From Chara braunii (Eukaryota > Streptophyta > Charophyceae > Charales > Characeae): a stretch of 64,000 nucleotides of DNA. Within the stretch, counting starts at the first letter, position 1. Each line of letters starts with the position of its first letter. The stretch covers positions 1,688,911 through 1,752,910 of the forward strand of contig BFEA01000203.1 of the NCBI GenBank assembly GCA_003427395.1, written 5' to 3'. Positions 1 through 12,326 of this stretch are shown piece after piece. The notes under the pieces are model-generated. The model worked only from the letters and a program-made list of their open reading frames with translations. It did no database searches and was not told the origin of the DNA. Made by a program: the position numbers and the translations under genes.

Positions 1-122
1 GGGGGGGGCTCTTCACCCTACACTTGACGCCTAATATCTACTTTCTCTCCCTGGCTCCCCCCACTTCCGAGTTCTGAAAAGCCAAACTTTCTGTGCAAAA
101 AAGACTTCTGTTCCCGCACTGC

Positions 123-1479
123 TCACTCTGCTTCGTACCATTGCATGTCAACCATTGCTAGCTGGTGGGGTGGGAAAGGGTCCGGGAAATCAGTGGGCGG
201 TCGCAGTGGGAATTCCTGTCCCACTGTGGTCCAATCTCTGAAGTGGATAGAGTAGTCTCTCCTAAGCTCATCCTGGTGGTGTTCGTGCTCGGGGGCACTG
301 TCCCATCGAACCGCTGCAATCCAGCCACCGTCCTCACCGCCCAACCAGTCCCCAGAGAATTGTTGAATTACTTTTTTTATATCTTCGGCTGTCTGAAGCA
401 GATCCAGTTTGTTTTTGGTTTTTTGCCACTGCGTCCTGAGTTCTTGTTGGATGAATTGTTTTATCGTATCTGTTACTTCTTCTCCAGCTATGCGGACCCC
501 GTCTATTGCAAGGGTACAGTGTTTTCTCGAGAGGGCCCACATGATCGCTCTCCTCCCCAACTTGAACATGTTATTTTCAAAGGTGCTGTACGTGGGGGAG
601 GCCCATGTTTCACACAAAATGGCCCTCCAATCCCATGGCCAGCTAGAGCCTGTGGCAAGCCGTGTCTAGATCCTATCCCACCACCGCTATGTCAGCACCG
701 CGCCCGGGCATTGCATAAAGATATGCTCAATGGTTTCTGGGATTTTGCGGGAGGGAAAAGCCGTGTGGCACGATTTACACCATGACACAGGCTCGTCCCT
801 TCTGTTCTAAAAAAGTGCGGTCGATTAACCAGTCGTTGGTGGGCAGGCATCGGTGTTCGATCTGCCATTGTAGTGAGGCCATCTTCGTCGGCCTGGACTT
901 GGTGGTGGAGAACCATCTGATGGGCCGGAGCTCTTCAGTTCCCAGATTCAGGTGGGACCTCCATCGATGTTTCACCTTTTTCTTTATGTTCACTTTCGGT
1001 CGCAACAGCCGATAGGTAGCTTTCACCGTTAGGGTGTGCAGCTTCTTGTTCTCCCCGTTTTTGCGTTTGTGCTGGGGGGACCACTGCCACTCCTTGGGGT
1101 CCATTCGGAGCTCAGCCACGGGGGTGTCGGGCTGGTATGCGATCCACAATTCTTTGTCTTGTATCACCCGGATCCTGTGCAGGTCAGAGTTCCTCCAGCA
1201 TCTCATCACCTCCGGGGTGTACCTGGTGAGCACGCTGTTCTTACCAATGTGGAAAAGGGTGGCCAGGGTTTCTTCTGCACGTACCTCTATCACATTACCT
1301 ACACTCTCCGGATCGTCCGGGGCTGCTACCCAGTCCTCATCTGCCAACCGCGGTCCTTTGCGTAGGATTCGGACCCAATCCAGAGGTATGGCAAAAATCA
1401 AAGTTTCAATGTGTTCCTCCTCTTTGTGACAATACTTGAGTGTGGTCCTGAGCTGCTGTGCAGTCTTCCAATCCCCCAC
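123..1479 (-). pseudogene. LINE ORF2 C-terminus with zf-RVT remnant
   Basis: The frame 1479-775 carries QWQIEHRCLPTNDWL, matching the WxxxxxxLPTxxWL block that precedes the zf-RVT zinc domain. The zinc ligands follow after a frame change, in the text WCKSC, then ETIEHIFMQC (about 830-700), which fits CxxC then HxxxC. A last segment, 617-123, is rich in Gln and Glu and ends at a stop near 123. At least two frameshifts separate these parts. It lacks a recognisable RNase H domain. Bases 1-122 are probably 3' UTR, but nothing proves where the element ends. Confidence 0.8.
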
Positions 1480-1520
1480 TTGTGTGTCCCACAGATCTTT
1501 AACTCAGATTATTCCTCTTT

Positions 1521-2249
1521 TTACCCAGCTGTTCCATGGGTGCTTGAACTACAATACACACGGCTGTTCCGGTCTGTTATCCGCCTATTTCCAAAAAGGG
1601 GTTGGCGTGCCACCTCTTCCCATCTGGTCGGAGGGGGTTTATCGGGCAGCGGGAGTTGGCGCCAAGCGTACAGAACTCTGGTCCAGAAGTCATCCCTGGC
1701 CAGATCCGAGCGGGTTGAACCTCGGTCTAGCACTTGCCCGCTTCGCCGGGATCACGATATTGTCCAGTAGAGGTCATCCAGCCAGGTTAGTGGACTGACT
1801 TCCCGCGGAGCCTATGGGGCAAGCCTAGCTATTTGTTCCAAAGCTAGGGCTTTCCATGGGAGGTCTTGTGTAAATAGCAGTCTCCGGATCCATGGGATTG
1901 TTAGCACCTTGAACTGGGTATCCGGGTCCAGGATCCCCAGACCCCCTTTTTTTTTAGGTTGTATTACTGAAGTCCATGCTACCCTGCTAATAACATTTGG
2001 AAGTTCTTCATCTCCTCTCCATAGCAGGGCTGTCACCTGTCGCTTGAGAGACCGAATGGCCTCCTTGCTGAGTGCCCAGATTGCAGATTTATACCAGAGT
2101 GCCGCCAGTACCATACTGTTGATTGCCAATGCCCTGCCAATGAGAGAGGTATGACGGCCCTTCCAGTGTGTTATTTTTTCAAGGGCAGGCTTTAGGATCC
2201 ATTCGTCATTTGATGTTGGTTTCCCTAGTGCTGTCAGCATGATTCCCAA
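1521..2249 (-). pseudogene. LINE ORF2, thumb/connection part
   Basis: This continues the RT frame without a shift. VRVLGIML, HWKGRHTSLIGRALAIN and the downstream KKKGGLGILDPD are typical of the region after the RT palm in plant LINE ORF2 proteins (a WxxRxLSLxGRxxxIN-like block, then KxxGGLGxxD). In-frame stops include TAG at 1812-1814. No catalytic role is assigned. It joins RT to the C-terminal zinc region. Confidence 0.85.
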
Positions 2250-2327
2250 TACCCTGACTGGGGCCGTGTCTGGCAGCCATTTGACCTGCGGAAGCTCGGG
2301 GGGGCGGACCCCTTGATGGTGGATCCA

Positions 2328-3465
2328 CTAGCCCAGGGTTTTATTTACCCAGTTGACCGTTATGTCTGAGACTGAAGTGAACCGGTTGAACAATCGCTTG
2401 ATCTCTTCCATGTTTGTTGTCGTTGCGTCGACCATTAGTGTCAGATCATCCGCAAACATCGAATAGATCGGGATCGCTTCTTTTGGGATGGCCGAGATCT
2501 GCAACTTCCTAAGGTCTTTGTTAGTTCGGAGATTCACTGCCAATGCCTCCATTACTATTATGAACAGGAAGGGTGTCAGAGGGTCCCCCTGACGGACCGA
2601 CCGCTGCAACGGGAAGGGCGGTGCTATCCTTCCATTGATTTGAACTTACGTGGTTGCGTTGTGATGCAGTATCGCGGTCCAACGCCGAAACACTGGCCCT
2701 ATGTTCATTTTTTCCATACATTTATCCAGAAACAGCCAGTCTACATGGTCGTAAACTTTTTCGAAGTTTATGAAGACAACGACCGCGTTCTGTTTGTCCT
2801 GCCTTGCCAGCTTGATCAGTTCGTTAACTAGTAGTATGTTGTCATGGATCCTGCGTCCTTTAATGAAACTGGTTTGCAGCGGATGGATGATGTCTTCCAA
2901 GACCAAGAGTAACCGGTTTGCAAGGGCCTTCGCTAGCATTTTGTAGACTACTGTAAGCAAGGTTATTGGCCTGTAGTCTCGGATGTCCATCTTATCTCCC
3001 TTTTTGTGTAACAAGGTGAGAATGCCCTGACCCACCAGCTCCCCCATTGTCCATGTTTCCCACACCTGCTGATAGAACTTCATTAGGTCCTGGGCCATCC
3101 GAGTCTAGAAGGTTTCCCAGAATTCCTTTGGGAACCCATCAATGCCCGGTGTTTTCTCTTCTTTCATCTGCATCATCGCTGTCCATATCTCCCTTGGACA
3201 GGGGGCGGTCCAGCTCGATGTTTTGTTGGCCGGTCAGGGACTTGTCTAATGGAGTCAAGAAGTCCGCGATCTCTTGTTCCCTAGTAGTTTTCTCCTGTTG
3301 GGCATACCTTGAGGTAAACAGATCTTGGAAGAAAGTTCTTGCTATTTTTGTGCAGTGGGGGATGGAGGTGATGATATCCTGATGTCCGGTTCGGGGGTCG
3401 TATAGTGCTTCAATGGTTGTTCTGTGTGAATGCACTCGGGCCATGCCAAAAAAGGTCTTGTCCAT
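2328..3465 (-). pseudogene. LINE ORF2, reverse transcriptase part, catalytic Asp replaced
   Basis: The RT core is clear on the minus strand: KKGDKMDIRDYRPITLL, SFIKGRRIHDNIL, motif A FINFEKVYDHVDW, motif B RQGDPLTPFLF (about 2583-2594) and motif C FADD (catalytic pair at 2447-2452). In motif A the catalytic Asp (normally FxDFEKAYD) is Asn, codon AAC at 2766-2768 on the minus strand. In-frame stops lie at 2646-2648 and 2328-2330, and a frame change plus TAG separates the pre-RT block KTPGIDGFPKEFW (about 3160-3105) from the RT core. The domain copies LINE RNA at the nicked target; this copy could not. Confidence 0.93.
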
Positions 3466-3559
3466 TGTTCCTTCGGTTTGGTACTCTTTGTCGGTCGTCC
3501 TCTAATTCGTTGTCCTTCCCAGCGGTGCGTGGCGAAAGCCAGAAGTCGATTTCTAAGTG

Positions 3560-4659
3560 TCAGGATCTCTGGATGCGGATTTTGGTTGTCATTTGGTAAT
3601 CTTGGTGTTCAAGTTGTTGCAATTGTTGGTGTAATTCCATCTCCTGTTGATTTTTCTTGGCTGCTAATAGTTTAGAGTATTCCTTACATTTTTTACCCAG
3701 ATAGAACAACCCATTGTTGAACCAGTCCACCGTCTGTTGAAAGTGTTGTTTTTGTGTATGCCAGTATTNCCAGCAGTCTGCAATGTAGTTGTGAAAGGTT
3801 TTTTGTTGCAGAATGTACGTGTTGAGCTTGTAGAAGCCCGGTCCCCAATCAGGCTTCTTTCGAAAGGATAGAACAACTGTGCACATTTTATGGTCGAGGC
3901 CCAGGTATGGGCTTGCGGGCAGATTGTTGCTAGAAGCAGCGATCCCCCCATGTCTTTCGAGATGAGGAGATCAATCCTGGATTTTGACTGGCTTTCAGTA
4001 CTAGTCTTCCGTAGGCATGAGTAGAATCTTGTGTCTGGGTTCAGTTTCCCGAAGGAGTCAAAGAGTTTCAGCGAGAGACATAAATCGTTTATCATCCGCT
4101 CGTCCTCCTCCACGTACGCCAGGGCCGGGGAGGGGGTCCGCCATCTATCCATCCATCGATCCGGGGTTGCGTTGTAGTCCCCTGCTATAATGATGGGACC
4201 CCTTCCGGTATCTGTGTTTTAATTTTCTCAAAGAAGGTTCTTCTCTCGCTTACAGTGTTAGGGGCATAGACGCATATTATGCATACAATTTCAATTTCCA
4301 GTATGACCAGAATAGACACCCGCCTGCCTTGCTCTTGGTCCATCACCCAGTGAATTGGGTCTGCCCTGGACTCTGGGGGGATCCAGATGGTCACCCCTGC
4401 GCTTCCTGGTTTCGGGGCATGGGCCCTAAAGGCTTGATATGGCGAGATCATCTTGTGAACTCGGTCGTGCTCTGGTGTGTCCATCAGGTGTGTCTCCTGG
4501 ACACAGACTATATCTGGTCAGTTTCTGCCCCCCACTCCTTTTATTGAGTCCCAGATTGCATTTTTTTTTCTGGTCCGCAGGCGGCCAACCCGTTCAGATT
4601 GATGCCATGGCCTGTGCACCTGGCGGCAGAGATTCCACAATGTAGGATTCCATTTTCAT
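3560..4659 (-). pseudogene. LINE ORF2, endonuclease part (EEP/APE-like), frameshifted
   Basis: The apurinic-like endonuclease nicks target DNA to prime reverse transcription. Motifs in order on the minus strand are INLNGL near 4600, DIVCVQETH (catalytic Glu, about 4490-4501), IICVYAPN near 4260, GDYN at 4171-4182, SRIDLLIS near 3990, and LDHKM followed by a WGPGFYKLN-like end near 3900-3840. These match the conserved EEP blocks. The motifs fall in three different frames, with shifts near 4200 and 3900 and a stop just before DIVCV, so the domain is dead. ORF2 opens as ORF1 closes: NLNGL is in another frame that overlaps the terminal ORF1 stop. A coiled, Gln/Lys-rich linker follows down to 3560. 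A single N lies at 3769. Confidence 0.88.
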
Positions 4660-7038
4660 TTGCAGAATTTCTGCCGCTGCTTCTGATTGGCTGTTTTGCG
4701 GCTCCGCCCAAAAAGACGACCAGCCCTGTAGTGTGACGGCCCCCCTTTTGTCATTTTCTTCTGAGTGCAGGCCCACCTCTCATTTTTCGTTTTTCTTCCG
4801 CACCTGGATAATGAGCATAGCATTCTGTAACAATGGTCCCGCATCCCACCCCATCTCTACCCATTGTCTGAGTTTCCTTTTCCTCACCAGATCTAATCGC
4901 GCGTTCTCATCCGGGTCTGGGGGGTCGGGGTCTGGTGGTGGTGCCGAGTGTTGTAATTCCTGCTCGTGTTCCTTCTTTGTCTTGGCCCCATTTCCGTCCA
5001 GCTCTGTGTCGGTTTTCGTTGTGGCTTGTGGTGGGTGGAATCGTGGAAAAACAATTGTTGTAAGTCTGTGTCAGGCATCTGTCCACCTCACCCCAGGTTG
5101 CAGTCCCTTTTCCATAACGTGCTTGAGGGAGACACTCGTGTCAAGCACCGGGAACAGTTCCAAGTATGTTTGGTCCCAGAAGTCTTCAGTGAGGGGGCCG
5201 TATTTTGCTTTTAGATTTTCCCTCAGCCACTCTGCAACGGCGACATGTTTCTATTCCATGGGTAAGTGTTGTGGCGGAGCCCCTTCATCCCCCCCTTTAG
5301 GCTCTTTTGCCATGTCCAGACCCTTTGGTGCCGTGTTAACGTTGACCGATAGGGGGTCCACTTCCATTGGTTCTGAGTCGAAGGCCGCATGGAAGGGGTC
5401 AGTGTCCAGCATGTATTCGACTTGGAGGTTCCTTTCTGGTGTCCCCCTTCCTTGCTCCAGGCTCCCCACCTCTCGTTGCCTCGACTCCACCTCCATCCCC
5501 TTCTGCTGTCCTTCTGTTCCCTCTTGTCCCTTCTGTCCGGGGGCTGCCTCCTGGGCTGTTTTCTCCTTCACTTTTGTGCTCCTCCCTTGCTCCAGGCTCT
5601 CCACCTCTCGTTGCCCCGACTCCACCTCCATCCTCTCCTGCTGCCCTTCTGTTCCTTCTGGTCCCTGCAGTCTGGGGGCTGCCTCCTGTTTTTTTTTCTC
5701 CTTTCCTTTTGTGCTCCTTCCTTTCGTCTTCTCAGGCCTGTTCTGCTGTGTCTTCTCGGAAGAAGTGAGTTGCCTCGTTAAGGACCCGGTTTTCTGTAAC
5801 TCTTCTTCCGCCGAGATATATTGTCCCGCCTCCGGGTCCGAGGTGGTTGAGGGTTGACCGTATGCCTTGCACTTGTGGCACCACAGGCGCAGTTTGTGTG
5901 CAGTGTGGATCATGTACTCCTTCCCCCCCACCTGATACGGGATTACGTCATCAAGGGAGAATGGTTGGCCCTGGGGAAAATCCAGTGCCAGCATTAAATA
6001 GTCATCCCTCTTTGCTACGAAAGAGGGGAGGGGGTCTATGAATGCGACAATGTCATACATCAAACCGAAGTCATACACGAACGCCGTCTGTATTTCAACA
6101 GGGATATGGCGGAATTCTACCCAGTGAAAATTGTGCATCAATTGTGCCCTCCTCTCTTCTGGCCCCATTTTTCGTTGTGGCGTCCATGGGTAAATTCGAA
6201 CCTCCGATCTCTCGCAATGAAGGCGCTTCCACCCATCGATCTCAGTTTTGTCTGATTCATTCATGCACAGTATTGTGAGCAGGGTGTTAGAGACCGACTG
6301 AATCAAGAACCGATCGCGGGCCAACTCAGCACTCTTTTTCAGTGCCTCCAAATGATGGCCAATCCATTAAACTTTGTCATTAACTGATTTATAGGCCGCG
6401 TCGTCGTGGAACACCCAGTTGTTAGCATGTTTGCTATAAATCTCGTCTTGATACATAATACCGTTTTTTGGATAAGCCTTAATCATGACTTGTTTTCCAC
6501 CTTGCACGATCACTCGTGTTTCAGACGGGAGCAGGAATTTTTCCAAGAAGAAAGCCCTGGCCGGGGGCAGTCCGTCCAGCGCGATGTCAAGGTTTTCGGC
6601 CCGCAGGTTGCCCTGGCCCTTTTGGATGGTGAGAGTCTGACCCTGGTGCGGGTTCCGGAGTCTGTCCACCCAGGTGATGTGTGGTTGATCGACGGAGGCC
6701 TTCCTTTTGTGCGGTACCTGCCCTCGGGATTCCATCTGACCCTCCTCCGTCACTACCCCTGTGTTCCCCTGCCCTCTCAATTCCATCTGTTTCTCCTCTT
6801 CAGTCAGTACCCCTGTGTCCCCAATCTGCTACATTTCGTTGTTTTGATCTTCCGTCCTGTCGAGGGGGGTCAAGGGGGTTGGCGTTTTCGGGGGGTTATT
6901 TTGATGAGACCAACGTTTGAGCCGGAGCTGTTCATCGGCCAGTTGCCGCATAGCTCCGCAGTAGAAGAGCATAGAATCTAACCGTTTGTGTGCTCTCTGC
7001 AGTCTGTTAATTGGTCTCATGATGTTGTTTCGATGCAA
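4594..7038 (-). pseudogene. LINE ORF1 (gag-like RNA-binding protein), five in-frame stops
   Basis: One reading frame runs from 7038 to a terminal TGA at 4594-4596, interrupted by TAG 6829-6831, TAA 6367-6369, TAG 5251-5253, TGA 5071-5073 and TGA 4780-4782. The conserved peptide text continues across every stop, so I treat it as one old ORF. The N-terminal part holds a duplicated stretch around TGVLTEE / TGVVTEE. The middle resembles the gag-like (DUF4283-type) domain of plant LINE ORF1 and ends in a zinc-knuckle remnant, WCHKCKAYG: the first two cysteines remain, but the expected His and last Cys are not where the knuckle needs them. A Lys/Glu-rich tail with two 45-residue repeats follows, then a segment with AEWLRENLKAKYG. 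In the family, ORF1 coats LINE RNA. The start is uncertain; 7038 is simply the first opening of the frame. Confidence 0.85.
5451..5720 (-). repeat. Two 135-bp tandem repeats coding the acidic ORF1 tail
   Basis: The text CTTGCTCCAGGCTC recurs at 5451 and 5586, an exact 135-bp (45-codon) step. Translated on the minus strand each unit is Gly/Glu/Lys-rich (EQGRSTKGKEK, then EGTEGQQ and MEVES). The step keeps the reading frame. Confidence 0.85.
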
Positions 7039-7284
7039 CTGTCTTTCCGTTGGTTGTTTTTGGTTTTTGTGGTTTTGTAATTTGAAAACTTTATCCTAAT
7101 ATCCGTCTCGGCCGATGATTAGCAATTCAGCAAGTAACCGGGGTTGGCCCAGACCTTCCCGCCCCTCTCCTCTTCTGTAAGTCTCTCCTACCCCTCTCTC
7201 TCACATGGGATCGCAGACCGGCCCTCTCCTGTCCTTCAGGTCCCTCCTACCCCTCTCTCCCCTGCCCCCCCCGACTTTTGTTTG

Positions 7285-7291
<7 letters not shown>

Positions 7292-7367
<76 letters not shown>

Positions 7368-7372
7368 NTCTC
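7292..7372. repeat. (CT)n microsatellite
   Basis: An almost pure CT dinucleotide run, with one N at 7368. It sits upstream of LINE ORF1 (as GA on the LINE strand). All frames across it give Ser-Leu or Arg-Glu repeats and are not genes. Confidence 0.97.
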
Positions 7373-9257
7373 GGTCTTCTTCTTCGTCGTGTCTTCTTGC
7401 AGGTGCGCGGCGCCTTCTTCAACCTCAGGTCCGCTATGGCGGATTATCTCCCTCGGCTGCCACCTCGGCTATGGCGGATCAGGCCCTGCATACGATGGCG
7501 CGCATGGAATAGCGGGTACCAGCTCCGATACCAATGCAATCAGACTCATTCTCAAACACACTTTTCATGCATGTAATCAGCAACGCAGCATACTGGCGAC
7601 ATGCGCCCACTCAAAATTCAAATATATGGCTTTCAGATACGAGTTCACTCTCAATTGGCTATGGCGACTTCAGCGCCCAAACATCTCATTGTTCACATAC
7701 ACTGGATCACCCTGGATATCCCACACGCATCACTCTAACACTCGAACACACACACACACTCACTACTTACTACAACTATGGAAGCTGTCACTGCATCTAC
7801 CCTATCGCTATGCTAACTCCCTCTCTCTAGCCCATTGCGTCCTCCGGGCTCATCCGAAGACCTCCTTGCACAAGTCGCTGTGGCAGCGCTTCCGCATGGC
7901 TCACGCAGGAATGAATGAATGGCTGGGCGCTGCCTTTTGATTTATACTTCAGAAACTCGTTGGTCTGCCCTTTTCCATCGGCCCTTGGTGCTCACAGTCC
8001 CCCTGTGGTACTTGCTGGACTGGACTGGGACCCTCTAGACCCTTTTGCTGACTGTAGGAAGTCGTACCGTCGACTCAGTGCAGTTGCACTGAGGTCCTAC
8101 CTGTTGACCTTGCCACTTGTCTTGGTATGAAAACGTGGGCCTTCCTTAGACTCACCACTTGACCACTTGCCGACCTTCTAGAAGGACTACAGCTAGGCCT
8201 CTGGACTCTACTTGGACTCCTACCTTACAGGTCTACAGTTCAAATCTCCCTACAGCCTACAACCTACGACGACCTACTTACTACTGGCTATCGTGCAGGT
8301 CACGGGTTCAACTCCAGGGAACTATGGAGATACTGTACACAGGTAAGCTGAGGTCAAGGGATCGACCCCTGGGCTCTGCATCGGCTACTGCCAAAGGTGA
8401 AAACTGTTTCAGATGACTCTAACCCTATATTTTGTAAGTTGCTTAGGTAGCTTTCTATCCATGTTTGGGATTGCATCTCATTGATTGTGTGTGTGTGAAC
8501 ATTTCATGCTGTCTACATGTATTAGTATGCGTGTTTGGGATTGCATCTCATTGATTGTGTGTGTGTGAACATTTCATCCATGTTCTGGGCAAGATCCATA
8601 TACAGACCGGCATGGAATTGAACAGCTGATGGCAAGATTGGCATGCGTAACAATTTAATGCATTGACTACTGTTGTCAGAGAGCTTTTGGACACCCTTTT
8701 CCATTGGCAGTTTCAGTTTGTGACAATTACAGCAATGAATTTCTAACCCCCACCTCGCTCTTACAATGCAATCAACAGCCTGTCTGTAATTAACCCACAA
8801 AACACAGGTTCAACTTGCACGATGACATGATAGACATGGCTGCGATTCGTGCCACTACCTGCAATGTGTCGTGCAAGTGCCATTCTGTTGTTCATGCGAA
8901 GAAGAATGCAAAGATCGTTGACCCGGCAACCGATGCAACGTGATGGAGGGAAGGTGGATGTGCAGGGGAGAAAACAGACANAGGTCAATAGAGATCTCGC
9001 AATTTGTACCAATCTCACCATAACTTCACCGAACATCAAAATTCAGAATGTGGATGCTACAAGACACACAAGACTGCTAACATCTCTTGCTTGATCTATG
9101 TGTTCAAGTATGACTACTCACACACAGTCCCGGCCATGTGCAGCAACACGTGCAGAAAACTACAAATTGTTTTGCAGAAGAACAACCAATAATTGGAACT
9201 GATCACCAATGAGTATTATTCTAAGTGTTCTTGGTCAACTGCAAATGCCCTGCAAAT

Positions 9258-9261
<4 letters not shown>
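7373..9261. other. Gene-free stretch with an exact 46-bp direct repeat
   Basis: I recognise no gene. A 46-bp block beginning TGTTTGGGATTGCATC occurs at 8462-8507 and again, identical, at 8532-8577. Short open frames on the minus strand at 8522-8800 and 8761-9039 are Cys- and His-containing but match nothing I know. Between about 8235 and 8370 there are three sequences loosely like Pol III B boxes, without matching A boxes. Confidence 0.5.
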
Positions 9262-9338
<77 letters not shown>

Positions 9339-9387
9339 TCCGCTCTCTCTCTCTCTCTTTCTCACTTCCGCTCTCTCTCTCTCTCAC
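9262..9387. repeat. (CT)n microsatellite, interrupted
   Basis: A CT run to about 9335, followed by two short CT blocks each introduced by CACTTCCG. It is the second long CT tract within 2 kb. Confidence 0.95.
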
Positions 9388-10140
9388 TCAGCGCCCGACC
9401 CCCCCCCTCTTCACCCCTTGTCGTTATATTTTCCACTCCATTTCAGTTATCTCCCTGTCCACCCCCGATTCGCCGCGATTCCATTTTCACCCCCTGACGT
9501 TGTGTTTTCCACCCCGTTTCAGCCCTGACGTTTCCTCATTTCACACCCCACCCCCGGGTCCGAGATCTTTGTTGTCTACTCTCTGGATTGTTCTCTATCT
9601 TGTTCGCCCTCCACTTCCTGATTTCTTTGCACGTCGGCTGCTTCGTGACGCGTTTTTGCCTCCACTCCGTTTTCGATATGTCACCTTTGTTCGTCGTTTC
9701 ATGACCATTCTCTCTCCTCTTCTTTAGTTGGTCGAAGAGATTTCACTTACCTGTTGTCTTTAGCCATTGTAGGAATTTCCCGCCGAGTCTTCATAGTCTG
9801 TCCTCGCATCCAAGTCCAAACGTGCGAATCCTGTGTGCGTTGGTATGATGTGCGCTCCCTCCCGAGCCCTCCCGCGCACGATTCGCTCTCACCGGAGCCA
9901 CTGGTCCCACACCAGATGGCGCGACGTCAAGCCTTGCACTTCTCCCCCACCGAGATGGCGGCCACCTCTCCTCTCTCGACGATGACATGGCGTCACGGGC
10001 TTCGTGGCACGGTCCAATAGCGCGCGCTAACGCTCCGCAGTTTTGCCCTGCGGCAGGTAACACTCCTCGAGCTGTGCCCCTGATTAATCAGCTCCATCAG
10101 TCGTGATCTTAACTTACTAAGCACTCACGGTTAAATTTCA
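9388..10140. other. Pyrimidine-rich gene-free stretch with a short duplication
   Basis: No gene recognised. A ~37-bp block (TTCACCCC, a T-rich middle, then CCATTTCAG or CCGTTTCAG) occurs at about 9410-9446 and 9487-9523. Both copies end like splice acceptors, but no adjoining coding exon is visible. GC content drops sharply after about 10100. Confidence 0.4.
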
Positions 10141-12320
10141 TATATTACGTAAACGTTAATATAATTAGAATAATATATATAATGCGTGTTGATTGCAATG
10201 ACTGATTTTTTTATTTACTACGCATTAGGGAGCAGCTGGTACACTGACAGTTGCCTTGATCGGCGAGACGGACGTACATACACATCTCGTGACAAGTCTT
10301 GATGTCGCCCACATACGATGTCAACCATGATCGGAATCGCAAAGGTTATCCACTCATACTATCAATTCCCTAATTCATACTAGCCAATAATTTTAATCTG
10401 CAATATCATTAAGCACGCTAACACACCACCACGAGAATACGATACACACCAAACGAACCTTATCATCGCTCTTGAGACCTAAAAAATAGTTGGTTGTATT
10501 TTATATATGTACGCGATCCATAAAATACTCTCATATCCCTCGAGATCAAAATTTGCCCACAACTCATGACCCCTTTATATCACCATAATTCAATTATCTA
10601 CGATTAAAACTTTGTTAAAACCCAAACTCTCCAATACAAAGTACGGAACAGATCTCTTTAAAAAAAAACTAACTTGCCTTTAAGATCACAAAAATATTAT
10701 CAAATTCTGAATTTTATAGGTTTTTTTTTCTGTACAATTGCCTGAATACTGATTATAAACACGCGCGTATTCATACATGAAAAAACTAGATAAAAATTAT
10801 CGACTCTGCTTCTTATACCACAATCATGGGTAATAAACATCTGATACCATGACATAACACACTTTCTGATACGTCATAGAAATTCAATATAATTTAGCAA
10901 TTCCACTAATGAAAGAACCTATGCAAATACGAGATAATTGCCCATTTCTAGAAATATACAATACAATAATGTTAGATCGATATATGTTTTTATAATTTGA
11001 AACGATTCATCAAAAACGAAACTATTGCAGTCATCCAATATAAGTAAAACATTTGATTCTTTTTTTCAATATATTAGTTAACCTTTCGCCTATTGAATAG
11101 AAATATGTATAGGGTAATACTCTTAATCATTATGATTCTCGCCAAAAGACTATCTTAATTACTCTGTATAAATTATATTTGTGCTAGACTTGTTCTGATT
11201 GCATATTGGCACTAGAAGCTATACCATGATCGTTGTATGGATAACAACTGCGAAACTCCTTTGTTAAATTAACCATAAGACAAAAGTGTGTTCCTAATGA
11301 TGGATTTATCCAACTCTCAATCATCATGCATCCTTGATTAATTACCTCTACAAACTAAAACATACCGAAAAAAATCAATTAACCTAATATAGGAACCTTC
11401 CCCTGATGATGATGAAAGTTAATCATACACTTGTATAGCTATCCGATACTTATTCTCCTCCTCCTTAGCCAATAAGATCGATATGCTCATATTTTGAGTG
11501 CCCCTCTAATAGCGGCCCATCTAGTCGCTACTGTGACAGATGCGAAAAACCCAATTAAATAGTTGATAATAACTTCCCTTAAACATTGTATTTCCTAATT
11601 GCCTTCCTCGCACTCTGTTATGTGCTGGAATCCTTCACAAGGCTAAATCAGAGAGAAAAACATCATGTTCCTTGATATGATCAGTAACACGCACTCGGCT
11701 AGAGTTTCCAACTCTCAAGTTCCATCTTATTTACTTAGCTTCTTAAGTGTATCATTATCACAACTAAAATCTAGTAAACATCCCATGAGAACGATCAATG
11801 CTAGCCATGCACCCATAAAGAAACTGCTTTTCTCCCTCACCCCCATGCAATATGATGGTTTTTTTTTCATTTAAGTCTCGCCCCCTTGTCCTCATGATAA
11901 CATAGTAATATCGATCGGATGGTAATAATTTCTTCCAAATTAGCATTCCTAAATTTCGTAACCACGCATGGTTCTGATGTCACTTCTAATAGTTTAAATA
12001 AGTTTGTAATTAAAAACGGTACTCATGCTAGTTAGGTACAACATTACAACTACTATCCCTGTCTGATCAACTGTAAGTAAGATTGGGTATCCACCCTCAT
12101 AACAATTGGATGTAAAAGAAGTTTAACCACACCTTCTACCCACAGTATATATGTGTGCAAACATATGATGGATAAACAAAATATAATTTCTTGAAATTAG
12201 TTCGGAAGTGTTCAATGATGATATGTTTTGTTCCATAATTCCCGCCCAAGAATGAAGTACAACCTCCCCTTATAAATATATATATAGGTAGATTATCATT
12301 TACAGTGTAATCAGTGAGGG
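10141..12320. other. AT-rich stretch without recognised features
   Basis: Both strands are dense in stops and poly(A)/poly(T) runs. I see no gene, no clear repeat and no terminal repeats. It may be old decayed transposon DNA, but nothing in it identifies a family. Confidence 0.5.
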
Positions 12321-12326
12321 GATTCT

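Larger units (their letters stand above)
123..7038 (-). mobile_element. Decayed LINE (plant L1-type non-LTR retrotransposon)
   Basis: Read on the minus strand the order is ORF1, EEP endonuclease, reverse transcriptase, connection region and zf-RVT-like C-terminus, which is the usual layout of plant L1-type LINEs. Every domain is recognisable, but ORF1 has five in-frame stops and ORF2 several frameshifts and stops, so the copy cannot make intact proteins. Its 3' end is at or beyond the left edge: no poly(A) tail (poly(T) on this strand) or target-site duplication is visible. The 5' boundary is not defined; the frame opens near 7038 and a (CT)n tract begins at 7292. Confidence 0.95.

Noticed and set aside
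4733-5857. 374-residue plus-strand frame opposite LINE ORF1
   Set aside because: It is the shadow of the ORF1 tail repeats; the minus strand carries the recognisable family sequence.
7144-7940. Ser/Leu-rich and Arg/Glu-rich open frames across the CT tract
   Set aside because: They are products of a CT dinucleotide repeat, open in several frames at once.
8235-8370. Three tRNA B-box-like sequences
   Set aside because: No matching A boxes at the right distance and no clover-leaf pairing.
9193-9727. Three overlapping Ser/Leu-rich frames
   Set aside because: Same cause, the second CT tract.
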